Source: Zeugodacus cucurbitae
Taxonomy: Eukaryota > Arthropoda > Insecta > Diptera > Tephritidae
NCBI RefSeq assembly: GCF_028554725.1
Contig: NC_071670.1
Span: 24,360,001-24,424,000, forward strand
Length of the DNA: 64,000 bases
Direction: 5' to 3'
The position numbers and the translations under genes were made by a program. Positions 15,201 through 31,400 of the stretch are shown piece after piece (within the stretch, counting starts at the first letter, position 1; the number at the start of each line of letters is the position of its first letter). The notes beneath the pieces were generated by a model. The model ran no database searches and was not told the origin of the DNA. It saw only the letters and a program-made list of their open reading frames with translations.

Positions 15201-18200
15201 AAAACATAAAGAACATTTATTCATAATCATTTATTTAGTATTTTATCACTTTTAAGATCAAAGTTCGCTTTCTTGCAAGTTGTTTATCGACAAATAAAAA
15301 CATAAATAATGTTTATTCATAATCATTTATTTTGTATTTTATCACATTTAATATCAAAGTTCACTTTCCTGCAAGTTAAATATCGACAAATAAAAACATA
15401 AAGAATGTTTATTCATAATCATTTATTTTGTATTTTATCCCATTTAATATCAAAGTTCACATTCTAGAAAGTTGAATATTGACAAATAAAAACATAAAGA
15501 ACAGTTATTCATAATCATTTATTTTGTATTTTATCACATGTAAGATAAAAGTTCACTTTCCTGCAAGTTAAATACCGACAAATAAAAACATAAAGAACAT
15601 TTATTCATAATCATTTATTTTGTATTTTATCACATGTAAGATAAAAGTTCACTTTCCCGCAAGTTAAATACCGACAAATAAAAACATAAAGAACATTTAT
15701 TCATAATCATTTATTTTGTATTTTATCACATGTAAGATAAAAGTTCACTTTCCTGCAAGTTAAATACCGACAAATAAAAACATAAAGAACATTTATTCAT
15801 AATCATTTATTTTGTATTTTATCACATGTAAGATAAAAGTTCACTTTCCCGCAAGTTAAATACCGACAAATAAAAACATAAAGAATGTGTATTCATAATC
15901 ATTTATTTTGTATTTTATCACATTTAATATCAAAGTTCACTTTCCTGCAAGTTAAATATCGACAAATAAAAACATAAAGAATGTTTATTCATAATCATTT
16001 ATTTTGTATTTTTATCAGATTTATGATCAAGTTCACATTCGTGCAAGTTGAATATTGACAAATAAAAACATAAAGAACATAAATTCATAATCACTTATTT
16101 CGTATTTTATCACATTTAAGATCAAAGTTCACTTTCTTGCAAGTTGAATATTAAAAATGAAAACGTAAAGAAAGTTTATTCATAATCATTTATTTTGTAT
16201 TTTATCAGATTTATGATCAAGTTCACATTCTTGCAAGTTGAATATTGACAAATAAAAACATAAAGAACATTTATTCATAATCATTTATTTTGTATTTTAT
16301 CACATGTAAGATAAAAGTTCACTTTCCTGCAAGTTAAATACCGACAAATAAAAACATAAAGAATGTTTATTCATAATCATTTATTTTGTATTTTATCACA
16401 TTTAATATCAAAGTTCACTTTCCTGCAAGTTAAATATCGACAAATAAAAACATAAAGAATGTTTATTCATAATCATTTATTTTGTATTTTATCCCATTTA
16501 ATATCAAAGTTCACATTCTAGAAAGTTGAATATTGACAAATAAAAACATAAAGAACAGTTATTCATAATCATTTATTTTGTATTTTATCACATGTAAGAT
16601 AAAATTTCACTTTCCTGCAAGTTAAATACCGACAAATAAAAACATAAAGAACATTTATTCATAATCATTTATTTTGTATTTTATCACATGTAACATAAAA
16701 GTTCACTTTCCCGCAAGTTAAATACCGACAAATAAAAACATAAAGAATGTTTATTCATAATCATTTATTTTGTATTTTATCACATTTAATATCAAAGTTC
16801 ACATTCTAGCAAGTTGAATATTGACAAATAAAAACATAAAGAACATTTATTCATAATCATTTATTTTGTATTTTATCACATGTAAGATAAAAGTTCACTT
16901 TCCTGCAAATTTAATACCGACAAATAAAAACATAAAGAACATTTATTCATAATCATTTATTTTGTATTTTATCACATGTAAGATAAAAGTTCACTTTCCT
17001 GCAAGTTAAATACCGACAATAAAGAATGTTTATTCATAATCATTTATTTTGTATTTTATCACATTTAATATCAAAGTTCACTTTCTTGCAAGTTGTTTAT
17101 CGACAAATAGAAACATAAAGAATGTTTATTCATAATCATTTATTTTATATTTTATCAGATTTAAGATAAAAGTTCACTTTCGTGCAAGTTGAATATCGAC
17201 AAATAAAAACATAAAGAATGTTTATTCATAATCATTTATTTTATATTTTATCAGATTTAAGATAAAAGTTCACTTTCATGCAAGTTGAATACCGACAAAT
17301 AAAAACATAAAGAAAATAAATTCATAATCATTTATTTCGTATTTTAACACATTTAAGGTCAAAGTTCACTTTCTTGCGAGTTGAATATTAAAAATAAAAA
17401 CATAAAGAACATTTATTTATAATCATTTATTTTGTATTTTTATCAGATTTATGATCAAAGTTCACATTCTTGCAAGTTGAATATTGACAAATAAAAACAT
17501 AAAGAATTTAAATTCATAATCATTTATTTCGTATTTTATCACATTTAAGATCAAAGTTCACTTTCTTGCAAGTTGAATATTAAAAATGAAAACGTAAAGA
17601 ATGTTTATTCATAATCATTTATTTTGTATTTTATCAGATTTATGATCAAGTTCACATTCTTGCAAGTTGAATATTGACAAATAAAAACATAAAGAACATT
17701 TATTCATAATCATTTATTTCGTATTTTAACACATTTAAGGTCAAAGTTCACTTTCTTGCGAGTTGAATATTAAAAATAAAAACATAAAGAACATTTATTC
17801 ATAATCATTTATTTTGTATTTTATCAAATTTATGATCAAGTTCACATTCTTGCAAGTTGAATATTGACAAATAAAAACATAAAGAACATTTATTCATAAT
17901 CATTTATTTTGTATTTTATCACTTTTAAGATCAAAGTTCGCTTTCTTGCAAGTTGTTTATCGACAAATAAAAACATAATGAATGTTTATTCATAATCATT
18001 TATTTTGTATTTTATCACATTTAAGATCAAAGTTCACTATCTTGAAAGTTAAATATCGACAAATAGAAACATAAAGAATGTTTATTCATAATCATTTATT
18101 TTGTATTTTTATCAGATTTATGATCAAGTTCACATTCTTGCAAGTTGAATATTGACAAATAAAAACATAAAGAACATAAATTCATAATCATTTATTTCGT

Positions 18201-21200
18201 ATTTTATCACATTTAAGATCAAAGTTCACTTTCTTGCCAGTTGAATATTAAAAATGAAAACGTAAAGAATGTTTATTCACAATCATTTATTTTGTATTTT
18301 ATCAGATTTATGATCAAGTTCACATTCTTGCAAGTTGAATATTGACAAATAAAAACATAAAGAACATTTATTCATAATCATTTATTTCGTATTTTAACAC
18401 ATTTAAGGTCAAAGTTCACTTTCTTGCGAGTTGAATATTAAAAATAAAAACATAAAGAACATTTATTCATAATCATTTATTTTGTATTTTATCAGATTTA
18501 TGATCAAGTTCACATTCTTGCAAGTTGAATATTGACAAATAAAAACATAAAGAACATTTATTCATAATCATTTATTTAGTATTTTATCACTTTTAAGATC
18601 AAAGTTCGCTTTCTTGCAAGTTGTTTATCGACAAATAAAAACATAAAGAATGTTTATTCATAATCATTTATTTTGTATTTTATCACATTTAATATCAAAG
18701 TTCACTTTCCTGCAAGTTAAATATCGACAAATAAAAACATAAAGAATGTTTATTCATAATCATTTATTTTGTATTTTATCCCATTTAATATCAAAGTTCA
18801 CATTCTAGAAAGTTGAATATTGACAAATAAAAACATAAAGAACAGTTATTCATAATCATTTATTTTGTATTTTATCACATGTAAGATAAAAGTTCACTTT
18901 CCTGCAAGTTAAATACCGACAAATAAAAACATAAAGAACATTTATTCATAATCATTTATTTTGTATTTTATCACATGTAAGATAAAAGTTCACTTTCCCG
19001 CAAGTTAAATACCGACAAATAAAAACATAAAGAACATTTATTCATAATCATTTATTTTGTATTTTATCACATGTAAGATAAAAGTTCACTTTCCTGCAAG
19101 TCAAATACCGACAAATAAAAACATAAAGAACATTTATTCATAATCATTTATTTTGTATTTTATCACATGTAAGATAAAAGTTCACTTTCCCGCAAGTTAA
19201 ATACCGACAAATAAAAACATAAAGAATGTTTATTCATAATCATTTATTTTGTATTTTATCACATTTAATATCAAAGTTCACTTTCCTGCAAGTTAAATAT
19301 CGACAAATAAAAACATAAAGAATGTTTATTCATAATCATTTATTTTGTATTTTTATCAGATTTATGATCAAGTTCACATTCTTGCAAGTTGAATATTGAC
19401 AAATAAAAACATAAAGAACATAAATTGATAATCACTTATTTCGTATTTTATCACATTTAAGATCAAAGTTCACTTTCTTGCAAGTTGAATATTAAAAATG
19501 AAAACGTAAAGAAAGTTTATTCATAATCATTTATTTTGTATTTTATCAGATTTATGATCAAGTTCACATTCTTGCAAGTTGAATATTGACAAATAAAAAC
19601 ATAAAGAACATTTATTCATAATCATTTATTTTGTATTTTATCACATGTAAGATAAAAGTTCACTTTCCTGCAAGTTAAATACCGACAAATAAAAACATAA
19701 AGAATGTTTATTCATAATCATTTATTTTGTATTTTATCACATTTAATATCAAAGTTCACTTTCCTGCAAGTTAAATATCGACAAATAAAAACATAAAGAA
19801 TGTTTATTCATAATCATTTATTTTGTATTTTATCCCATTTAATATCAAAGTTCACATTCTAGAAAGTTGAATATTGACAAATAAAAACATAAAGAACAGT
19901 TATTCATAATCATTTATTTTGTATTTTATCACATGTAAGATAAAATTTCACTTTCCTGCAAGTTAAATACCGACAAATAAAAACATAAAGAACATTTATT
20001 CATAATCATTTATTTTGTATTTTATCACATGTAAGATAAAAGTTCACTTTCCCGCAAGTTAAATACCGACAAATAAAAACATAAATAATGTTTATTCATA
20101 ATCATTTATTTTGTATTTTATCACATTTAATATCAAAGTTCACATTCTAGCAAGTTGAATATTGACAAATAAAAACATAAAGAACATTTATTCATAATCA
20201 TTTATTTTGTATTTTATCACATGTAAGATAAAAGTTCACTTTCCTGCAAATTTAATACCGACAAATAAAAACATAAAGAAAATTTATTCATAATCATTTA
20301 TTTTGTATTTTATCACATGTAAGATAAAAGTTCACTTTCCTGCAAGTTAAATACCGACAATAAAGAATGTTTATTCATAATCATTTATTTTGTATTTTAT
20401 CACATTTAATATCAAAGTTCACTTTCTTGCAAGTTGTTTATCGACAAATAGAAACATAAAGAATGTTTATTCATAATCATTTATTTTATATTTTATCAGA
20501 TTTAAGATAAAAGTTCACTTTCGTGCAAGTTGAATATCGACAAATAAAAACATAAAGAATGTTTATTCATAATCATTTATTTTATATTTTATCAGATTTA
20601 AGATAAAAGTTCACTTTCATGCAAGTTGAATATCGACAAATAAAAACATAAAGAAAATAAATTCATAATCATTTATTTCGTATTTTAACACATTTAAGGT
20701 CAAAGTTCACTTTCTTGCGAGTTGAATATTAAAAATAAAAACATAAAGAACATTTATTTATAATCATTTATTTTGTATTTTTATCAGATTTATGATCAAA
20801 GTTCACATTCTTGCAAGTTGAATATTGACAAATAAAAACATAAAGAATTTAAATTCATAATCATTTATTTCGTATTTTATCACATTTAAGATCAAAGTTC
20901 ACTTTCTTGCAAGTTGAATATTAAAAATGAAAACGTAAAGAATGTTTATTCATAATCATTTATTTTGTATTTTATCAGATTTATGATCAAGTTCACATTC
21001 TTGCAAGTTGAATATTGACAAATAAAAACATAAAGAACATTTATTCATAATCATTTATTTCGTATTTTAACACATTTAAGGTGCAAGTTGAATATTGACA
21101 AATAAAAACATAAAGAACATTTATTCATAATCATTTATTTTGTATTTTATCACATGTAAGATAAAAGTTCACTTTCCTGCAAGTTAAATACCGACAAATA

Positions 21201-24200
21201 AAAACATAAAGAATGTTTATTCATAATCATTTATTTTGTATTTTATCACATTTAATATCAAAGTTCACTTTCCTGCAAGTTAAATATCGACAAATAAAAA
21301 CATAAAGAATGTTTATTCATAATCATTTATTTTGTATTTTATCCCATTTAATATCAAAGTTCACATTCTAGAAAGTTGAATATTGACAAATAAAAACATA
21401 AAGAACAGTTATTCATAATCATTTATTTTGTATTTTATCACATGTAAGATAAAATTTCACTTTCCTGCAAGTTAAATACCGACAAATAAAAACATAAAGA
21501 ACATTTATTCATAATCATTTATTTTGTATTTTATCACATGTAAGATAAAAGTTCACTTTCCCGCAAGTTAAATACCGACAAATAAAAACATAAAGAATGT
21601 TTATTCATAATCATTTATTTTGTATTTTATCACATTTAATATCAAAGTTCACATTCTAGCAAGTTGAATATTGACAAATAAAAACATAAAGAACATTTAT
21701 TCATAATCATTTATTTTGTATTTTATCACATGTAAGATAAAAGTTCACTTTCCTGCAAATTTAATACCGACAAATAAAAACATAAAGAACATTTATTCAT
21801 AATCATTTATTTTGTATTTTATCACATGTAAGATAAAAGTTCACTTTCCTGCAAGTTAAATACCGACAATAAAGAATGTTTATTCATAATCATTTATTTT
21901 GTATTTTATCACATTTAATATCAAAGTTCACTTTCTTGCAAGTTGTTTATCGACAAATAGAAACATAAAGAATGTTTATTCATAATCATTTATTTTATAT
22001 TTTATCAGATTTAAGATAAAAGTTCACTTTCGTGCAAGTTGAATATCGACAAATAAAAACATAAAGAATGTTTATTCATAATCATTTATTTTATATTTTA
22101 TCAGATTTAAGATAAAAGTTCACTTTCATGCAAGTTGAATATCGACAAATAAAAACATAAAGAAAATAAATTCATAATCATTTATTTCGTATTTTAACAC
22201 ATTTAAGGTCAAAGTTCACTTTCTTGCGAGTTGAATATTAAAAATAAAAACATAAAGAACATTTATTTATAATCATTTATTTTGTATTTTTATCAGATTT
22301 ATGATCAAAGTTCACATTCTTGCAAGTTGAATATTGACAAATAAAAACATAAAGAATTTAAATTCATAATCATTTATTTCGTATTTTATCACATTTAAGA
22401 TCAAAGTTCACTTTCTTGCAAGTTGAATATTAAAAATGAAAACGTAAAGAATGTTTATTCATAATCATTTATTTTGTATTTTATCAGATTTATGATCAAG
22501 TTCACATTCTTGCAAGTTGAATATTGACAAATAAAAACATAAAGAACATTTATTCATAATCATTTATTTCGTATTTTAACACATTTAAGGTCAAAGTTCA
22601 CTTTCTTGCGAGTTGAATATTAAAAATAAAAACATAAAGAACATTTATTCATAATCATTTATTTTGTATTTTATCAAATTTATGATCAAGTTCACATTCT
22701 TGCAAGTTGAATATTGACAAATAAAAACATAAAGAACATTTATTCATAATCATTTATTTTGTATTTTATCACTTTTAAGATCAAAGTTCGCTTTCTTGCA
22801 AGTTGTTTATCGACAAATAAAAACATAATGAATGTTTATTCATAATCATTTATTTTGTATTTTATCACATTTAAGATCAAAGTTCACTTTCCTGCAAGTT
22901 AAATATCGACAAATAGAAACATAAAGAATGTTTATTCATAATCATTTATTTTGTATTTTATCCCATTTAATATCAAAGTTCACATTCTAGAAAGTTGAAT
23001 ATTGACAAATAAAAACATAAAGAACAGTTATTCATAATCATTTATTTTGTATTTTATCACATGTAAGATAAAAGTTCACTTTCCTGCAAGTTAAATACCG
23101 ACAAATAAAAACATAAAGAACATTTATTCATAATCATTTATTTTGTATTTTATCACATGTAAGATAAAAGTTCACTTTCCCGCAAGTAAAATACCGACAA
23201 ATAAAAACATAAAGAACATTTATTCATAATCATTTATTTTGTATTTTATCACATGTAAGATAAAAGTTCACTTTCCTGCAAGTTAAATACCGACAAATAA
23301 AAACATAAAGAACATTTATTCATAATCATTTATTTTGTATTTTATCACATGTAAGATAAAAGTTCACTTTCCCGCAAGTTAAATACCGACAAATAAAAAC
23401 ATAAAGAATGTTTATTCATAATCATTTATTTTGTATTTTATCACATTTAAGATCAAAGTTCACTATCTTGAAAGTTAAATATCGACAAATAGAAACATAA
23501 AGAATGTTTATTCATAATCATTTATTTTGTATTTTTATCAGATTTATGATCAAGTTCACATTCTTGCAAGTTGAATATTGACAAATAAAAACATAAAGAA
23601 CATAAATTCATAATCATTTATTTCGTATTTTATCACATTTAAGATCAAAGTTCACTTTCTTGCAAGTTGAATATTAAAAATGAAAACGTAAAGAATGTTT
23701 ATTCATAATCATTTATTTTGTATTTTATCAGATTTATGATCAAGTTCACATTCTTGCAAGTTGAATATTGACAAATAAAAACATAAAGAACATTTATTCA
23801 TAATCATTTATTTTGTATTTTATCACATGTAAGATAAAAGTTCACTTTCCTGCAAGTTAAATACCGACAAATAAAAACATAAAGAATGTTTATTCATAAT
23901 CATTTATTTTGTATTTTATCACATTTAATATCAAAGTTCACTTTCCTGCAAGTTAATATCGACAAATAAAAACATAAAGAATGTTTATTCATAATCATTT
24001 ATTTTGTATTTTATCACATTTAATATCAAAGTTCACTTTCCTGCAAGTTAAATATCGACAAATAAAAACATAAAGAATGTTTATTCATAATCATTTATTT
24101 TGTATTTTATCCCATTTAATATCAAAGTTCACATTCTAGAAAGTTGAATATTGACAAATAAAAACATAAAGAACATTTATTCATAATCATTTATTTTGTA

Positions 24201-24890
24201 TTTTATCACATGTAAGATAAAAGTTCACTTTCCCGCAAGTTAAATACCGACAAATAAAAACATAAAGAATGTTTATTCATAATCATTTATTTTGTATTTT
24301 ATCACATGTAAGATAAAAGTTCACTTTCCCGCAAGTTAAATACCGACAAATAAAAACATAAAGAACATTTATTCATAATCATTTATTTTGTATTTTATCA
24401 CATGTAAGATAAAAGTTCACTTTCCTGCAAGTTAAATACCGACAAATAAAAACATAAAGAACATTTATTCATAATCATTTATTTTGTATTTTATCACATG
24501 TAAGATAAAAGTTCACTTTCCCGCAAGTTAAATACCGACAAATAAAAACATAAAGAATGTTTATTCATAATCATTTATTTTGTATTTTATCACATTTAAT
24601 ATCAAAGTTCACATTCTAGCAAGTTAAATACCGACAAATAAAAACATAAAGAACATTTATTCATAATCATTTATTTTGTATTTTATCACATGTAAGATAA
24701 AATTTCACTTTCCCGCAAGTTAAATACCGACAAATAAAAACATAAGGAATGTTTATTCATAATCATTTATTTTGTATTTTATCACATTTAATATCAAAGT
24801 TCACTTTCTTGCAAGTTGTTTATCGACAAATAGAAACATAAAGAATGTTTATTCATAATCATTTATTTTGTATTTTTATCAGATTTAAGA
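9236..24890 (+). repeat. Satellite block with ~3.34-kb HOR
   Basis: About 35 monomers make one HOR. Diagnostic variants recur at ~3341 bp: TTTATTTAGTATTTT near 9314, 12655, 15232 and 18571, and the short monomer CCGACAATAA with gac at 7757, 11098, 13385, 17015, 20356 and 21865. The 11098-13385 copy is 11 monomers short, 13385-17015 is 3 monomers long, and 20356-21865 is 19 monomers short. A crossover scar is visible near 21083, where CATTTAAGGT jumps directly to GCAAGTTGAATATTG. Past about 24.9 kb the ordered pattern decays. Confidence 0.85.
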
Positions 24891-27800
24891 TCAAGTTCAC
24901 ATTCTTGCGAGTTGAATATTACAAATAAAAACATAAAGAACATTATTCATAATAATTAATTTTGTGTTTTATCACATTTAAGATCAAAGTCCACTTTCTT
25001 GCAAGTTGTTTATCGACAAATAGAAACATAAAGAATGTTTATTCATAATCATTTATTTTGTATTTTTATCAGATTTATGATCAAGTTCACTTTCTTGCAA
25101 GTTAAATATCGACAAATAAAAACATAAAGACTGTTTACTCATAATCATTTATTTTGTATTTTTATCAGATTTATGATCAAGTTCACATTCTTGCAAGTTG
25201 AATATTGACAAACAAAAACATAAAGAACATTTATTCATAATCATTTATTTTGTATTTTATCACATTTAATATCAAAGTTCACTTTCTTGCAAGTTGTTTA
25301 TCGACAACTGGAAACATAAAGAACATTTATTCATAATCATTTATTTTATATTTTATCAGATTTAAGATAAAAGTTCACTTTCGTGCAAGTTGAATATCGA
25401 CAAATAGAAACATAAAGAATGTTTATTCATAATCATTTATTTTGTATTTTTATCAGATTTAAGATCAAGTTCACATTCTTGCAAGTTGAATATTGACAAA
25501 TAAAAACATAAAGAACATTTATTCATAATCATTTATTTTGTATTTTATCACATTTAAGATCAAAGTTCCTTTTCTTGCAAGTTGAATATCGACAAATAAA
25601 AGCGTAAAGAATGTTTATTCATAATCATATACTTTGTATTTTATCACATTTAAGATCAAAATTCACTTTCTTGTAAGTTGTTTATCGACAAATAGAAACA
25701 TAAAGAATGTTTATTCATAATCATTTATTTTGTATTTTTATCAGATTTATGATCAAGTTCACTTTCTTGCAAGTTAAATATCGACAAATAAAAACATAAA
25801 GAATGTTTACTCATAATCATTTATTTTGTATTTTTATCAGATTTATGATCAAGTTCACATTCTTGCAAGTTGAATATTGACAAACAAAAACATAAAGAAC
25901 ATTTATTCATAATCATTTATTTTGTATTTTATCACATTTAAGATCAAAGTTCACTTTCTTGCAAGTTGTTTATCGACAACTGGAAACATAAAGAACATTT
26001 ATTCATAATCATTTATTTTATATTTTAACACATTTAAGGTCAAAGTTCACTTTCTTGCAAGTTGTTTATCGACAAATAGAAACATAAAGAATGTTTATTC
26101 ATAATCATTTATTTTGTATTTTTATCAGATTTATGATCAAGTTCACTTTCTTGCAAGTTAAATATCGACAAACAAAAACATAAAGAACATTTATTCATAA
26201 TCATTTATTTTGTATTTTATCACATTTAAGATCAAAGTTCACTTTCTTGCAAGTTGTTTATCGACAACTGGAAACATAAAGAACATTTATTCATAATCAT
26301 TTATTTTATATTTTAACACATTTAAGGTCAAAGTTCACTTTCTTGCAAGTTGTTTATCGACAAATAGAAACATAAAGAATGTTTATTCATAATCATTTAT
26401 TTTGTATTTTTATCAGATTTATGATCAAGTTCACTTTCTTGCAAGTTAAATATCGACAAACAAAAACATAAAGAACATTTATTCATAATCATTTATTTTA
26501 TATTTTAACACATTTAAGATCAAAGTTCACTTTCTTGCAAGTTAAATATCGACAAACAAAAACATAAAGAACATTTATTCATAATCATTTATTTTATATT
26601 TTAACACATTTAAGGTCAAAGTTCACTTTCTTGCAAGTTGTTTATCGACAAATAGAAACATAAAGAATGTTTATTCATAATCATTTATTTTGTATTTTTA
26701 TCAGATTTATGATCAAGTTCACTTTCTTGCAAGTTAAATATCGACAAATAAAAACATAAAGAATGTTTACTCATAATCATTTATTTTGTATTTTTATCAG
26801 ATTTATGATCAAGTTCACATTCTTGCAAGTTGAATATTGACAAACAAAAACATAAAGAACATTTATTCATAATCATTTATTTTGTATTTTATCACATTTA
26901 AGATCAAAGTTCACTTTCTTGCAAGTTGTTTATCGACAACTGGAAACATAAAGAATGTTTATTCATAATCATATACTTTGTATTTTATCACATTTAAGAT
27001 CAAAATTCACTTTCTTGTAAGTTGTTTATCGACAAATAGAAACATAAAGAATGTTTATTCATAATCATTTATTTTGTATTTTTATCAGATTTATGATCAA
27101 GTTCACTTTCTTGCAAGTTAAATATCGACAAACAAAAACATAAAGAACATTTATTCATAATCATTTATTTTGTATTTTATCACATGTAAGATAAAAGTTC
27201 ACTTTTCCGCAAGTTAAATACTGACAAATAAAAACATAAAGAATGTTTATTCATAATCATTTATTTTGTATTTTATCACATTTAATATCAAAGATCACTT
27301 TCCTGCAAGTTAAATATCGACAAATAAAAACATAAAGAATGTTTATTTATAATCATTTATTTTATATTTTATCACATGTAAGATAAAAGTTCACTTTCCC
27401 GCAAGTTAAATACCGACAAATAAAAACATAAAGAATGTTTATTCCTAATCATTTATTTTGTATTTTATCACATTTAATATCAAAGTTCACTTTCCTGCGA
27501 GTTAAATATCGACAAATAAAAACATAAAGAATGTTTATTCATAATCATTTATTTTGTATTTTATCACACTTAATATCAAAGTTCACTTTCTTGCAAGTTG
27601 TTTATCGACAAATAGAAACATAAAGAATGTTTATTCATAATCATTTATTTTGTAGTTTTATCAGATTTATGATCAAGTTCACTTTCTTGCAAGTTAAATA
27701 TCGACAAATAAAAACATAAAGAATGTTTACTCATAATCATTTATTTTGTATTTTTATCAGATTTATGATCAAGTTCATTTTCTTGCAAGTTGTTTATCGA

Positions 27801-29459
27801 CAAATAAAAACATAAAGAACATTTATTCATAATCATTTATTTTATATTTTATCACATTTAAGATCAAAGTTCGCTTTCTTGCAAGTTGTTTATCGACAAC
27901 TGGAAACATAAAGAACATTTATTTCATATTTTATCAGATTTAAGATAAAAGTTCACTTTCGTGCAAGTTGAATATCGACAAATAAAAACATAAAGAACAT
28001 AATTTCATAATCATTTATTTCGTATTTTATCACATTTAAGATCAAAGTTCACTTTCTTGCGAGTTGAATATTACAAATAAAAACATAAAGAACATTTATT
28101 CATAATCATTAATTTTGTGTTTTTATCAGATTTAAGATCAAAGTTCACATTCTTGCAAGTTGAATATTGACAAATAAAAACATAAAGAACATAAATTCAT
28201 AATCATTTATTTCGTATTTTATCACATTTAAGATCAAAGTTCACTTTCTTGCAAGTTGTTTATCGACAAATAGAAACATAAAGAATGTTTATTGATAATC
28301 ATTTATTTTGTATTTTTATCACATTTAAGATCAAAGTTCACTTTCTTGCAAGTTGTGTATCGACAAATAAAAACATAAAGAACATTTATTCATAATCATT
28401 TATTTTGTATTTTATAACATGTAAGATAAAAGTTCACTTTCCTGCAAGTTAAATATCGACAAATAAAAACATAAAGAATGTTTATTCCTAATCATTTATT
28501 TTGTATTTTATCACATTTAATATCAAAGTTGACTTTCCTGCAAGCTAAATATCGACAAATAAAAACATAAAGAATGTTTATTCATAATCATTTATTTTGT
28601 ATTTTATCACATTTAATATCAAAGTTCACTTTCTTGCAAGTTAACATTGACAAATAAAAACATAAAGAACATTTATTCATAATCATTTATTTTGTATTTT
28701 ATCACATGTAAGATAAAAGTTCACTTTCCCGCAAGTTAAATACTGACAAATAAAAACATAAAGAATGTTTATTCATAATCATTTATTTTGTATTTTATCA
28801 CATTTAATATCAAAGTTCACTTTCCTGCAAGTTAAATATCGACAAATAAAAACATAAAGAATGTTTATTTATAATCATTTATTTTGTATTTTATCACATG
28901 TAAGATAAAAGTTCACTTTCCCGCAAGTTAAATACCGACAAATAAAAACATAAAGAATGTTTATTCCTAATCATTTATTTTGTATTTTATCACATTTAAT
29001 ATCAAAGTTCACTTTCCTGCAAGTTAAATATCGACAAATAAAAACATAAAGAATGTTTATTCATAATCATTTATTTTGTATTTTATCACATTTAATATCA
29101 AAGTTCACTTTCTTGCAAGTTGTTTATCGACAAATAGAAAAATAAAGAATGTTTATTCATAATCATTTATTTTGTATTTTTATCAGATTTATGATCAAGT
29201 TCACATTCTAGCAAGTTGAATATTGACAAATAAAAACATAAAGAACATTTATTCATAATCATTTATTTTGCATTTTATCACATGTAAGATAAAAGTTCAC
29301 TTTCCTCCAAGTTAAATACCGACAAATAAAAACATAAAGAATGTTTATTCATAATCATTTATTTTGTATTTTATCACATGTAAGATAAAAGTTCACTTTC
29401 CTGCAAGTTAAATACCGACAAATAAAAACATAAAGAATGTTTATTCATAATCATTTATT

Positions 29460-31400
29460 TTGCATTTTATCACATTTAATATCAAAGTTCACTTTCCTGC
29501 AAGTTAAATATCGACAAATAAAAACATAAAGAATGCTTATTCATAATCATTTATTTTGTATTTTATCACATTTAATATCAAAGTTCACATTCTAGCAAGT
29601 TGAATATTGACAAATAAAAACATAAAGAACATTTATTCATAATCATTTATTTTGTATTTTATCACATGTAAGATAAAAGTTCACTTTCCTGCAAGTTAAA
29701 TACCGACAAACAAAACATAAAGAATGTTTATTCCTAATCATTTATTTTGTATTTTATCACATTTAATATCAAAATTCACTTTCCTGCAACTTAAATATCG
29801 ACAAATAAAAACATAAAGAATGTTTATTCATAATCATTTATTTTGTATTTTATCACATTTAATATCAAAGTTCACTTTCTTGCAAGTTGTTTATCGACAA
29901 ATAGAAACATAAAGAATGTTTATTCATAATCATTTATTTTGTATTTTTATCAGGTTTATGATCAAGTTCACATTCTTGCAAGTTGAATATTGACAAATAA
30001 GAACATAAAGAACATTTATTCATTATCATTTATTTTGTATTTTATCACATTTAAGATCAAAGTTCACTTTCTTGCAAGTTGTTTATCGACAAATAGAAAC
30101 ATAAAGAATGTTAATTCATAATCATTTATTTTGTAGTTTTATCACATTTAATATCAAAGATCACTTTCCTGCAAGTTAAATATCGACAAATAAAAACATT
30201 AAGAATGTTTATTTATAATCATTTATTTTATATTTTATCACATGTAAGATAAAAGTTCACTTTCCCGCAAGTTAAATACCGACAAATAAAAACATAAAGA
30301 ATGTTTATTCCTAATCATTTATTTTGTATTTTATCACATTTAATATCAAAGTTCACTTTCCTGCGAGTTAAATATCGACAAATAAAAACATAAAGAATGT
30401 TTATTCATAATCATTTATTTTGTATTTTATCACACTTAATATCAAAGTTCACTTTCTTGCAAGTTGTTTATCGACAAATAGAAACATAAAGAATGTTTAT
30501 TCATAATCATTTATTTTGTAGTTTTATCAGATTTATGATCAAGTTCACTTTCTTGCAAGTTAAATATCGACAAATAAAAACATAAAGAATGTTTATTCCT
30601 AATCATTTATTTTGTATTTTATCACATGTAAGATAAAAGTTCACTTTCCTGCAAGTTAAATACCGACAAATAAAAACATAAAGAATGTTTATTCATAATC
30701 ATTTATTTTGCATTTTATCACATTTAATATCAAAGTTCACTTTCCTGCAAGTTAAATATCGACAAATAAAAACATAAAGAATGCTTATTCATAATCATTT
30801 ATTTTGTATTTTATCACATTTAATATCAAAGTTCACATTCTAGCAAGTTGAATATTGACAAATAAAAACATAAAGAACATTTATTCATAATCATTTATTT
30901 TGTATTTTATCACATGTAAGATAAAAGTTCACTTTCCTGCAAGTTAAATACCGACAAACAAAACATAAAGAATGTTTATTCCTAATCATTTATTTTGTAT
31001 TTTATCACATTTAATATCAAAATTCACTTTCCTGCAACTTAAATATCGACAAATAAAAACATAAAGAATGTTTATTCATAATCACTTATTTTGTATTTTA
31101 TCACATTTAATATCAAAGTTCACTTTCTTGCAAGTTGTTTATCGACAAATAGAAACATAAAGAATGTTTATTCATAATCATTTATTTTGTATTTTTATCA
31201 GGTTTATGATCAAGTTCACATTCTTGCAAGTTGAATATTGACAAATAAGAACATAAAGAACATTTATTCATTATCATTTATTTTGTATTTTATCACATTT
31301 AAGATCAAAGTTCACTTTCTTGCAAGTTGTTTATCGACAAATAGAAACATAAAGAATGTTAATTCATAATCATTTATTTTGTAGTTTTATCAGATTTATG
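29460..31400 (+). repeat. 1248-bp tandem duplication of satellite (13 monomers)
   Basis: The rare variants GAATGCTTATTC (29532 and 30780) and GACAAACAAAACATAAAG, which has lost an A (29705 and 30953), recur 1248 bp apart, exactly 13 x 96. TTTTGCATTTTATC precedes both. Between the copies lies a block that itself matches the region near 27.3-27.7 kb. The limits given are approximate. Confidence 0.75.
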
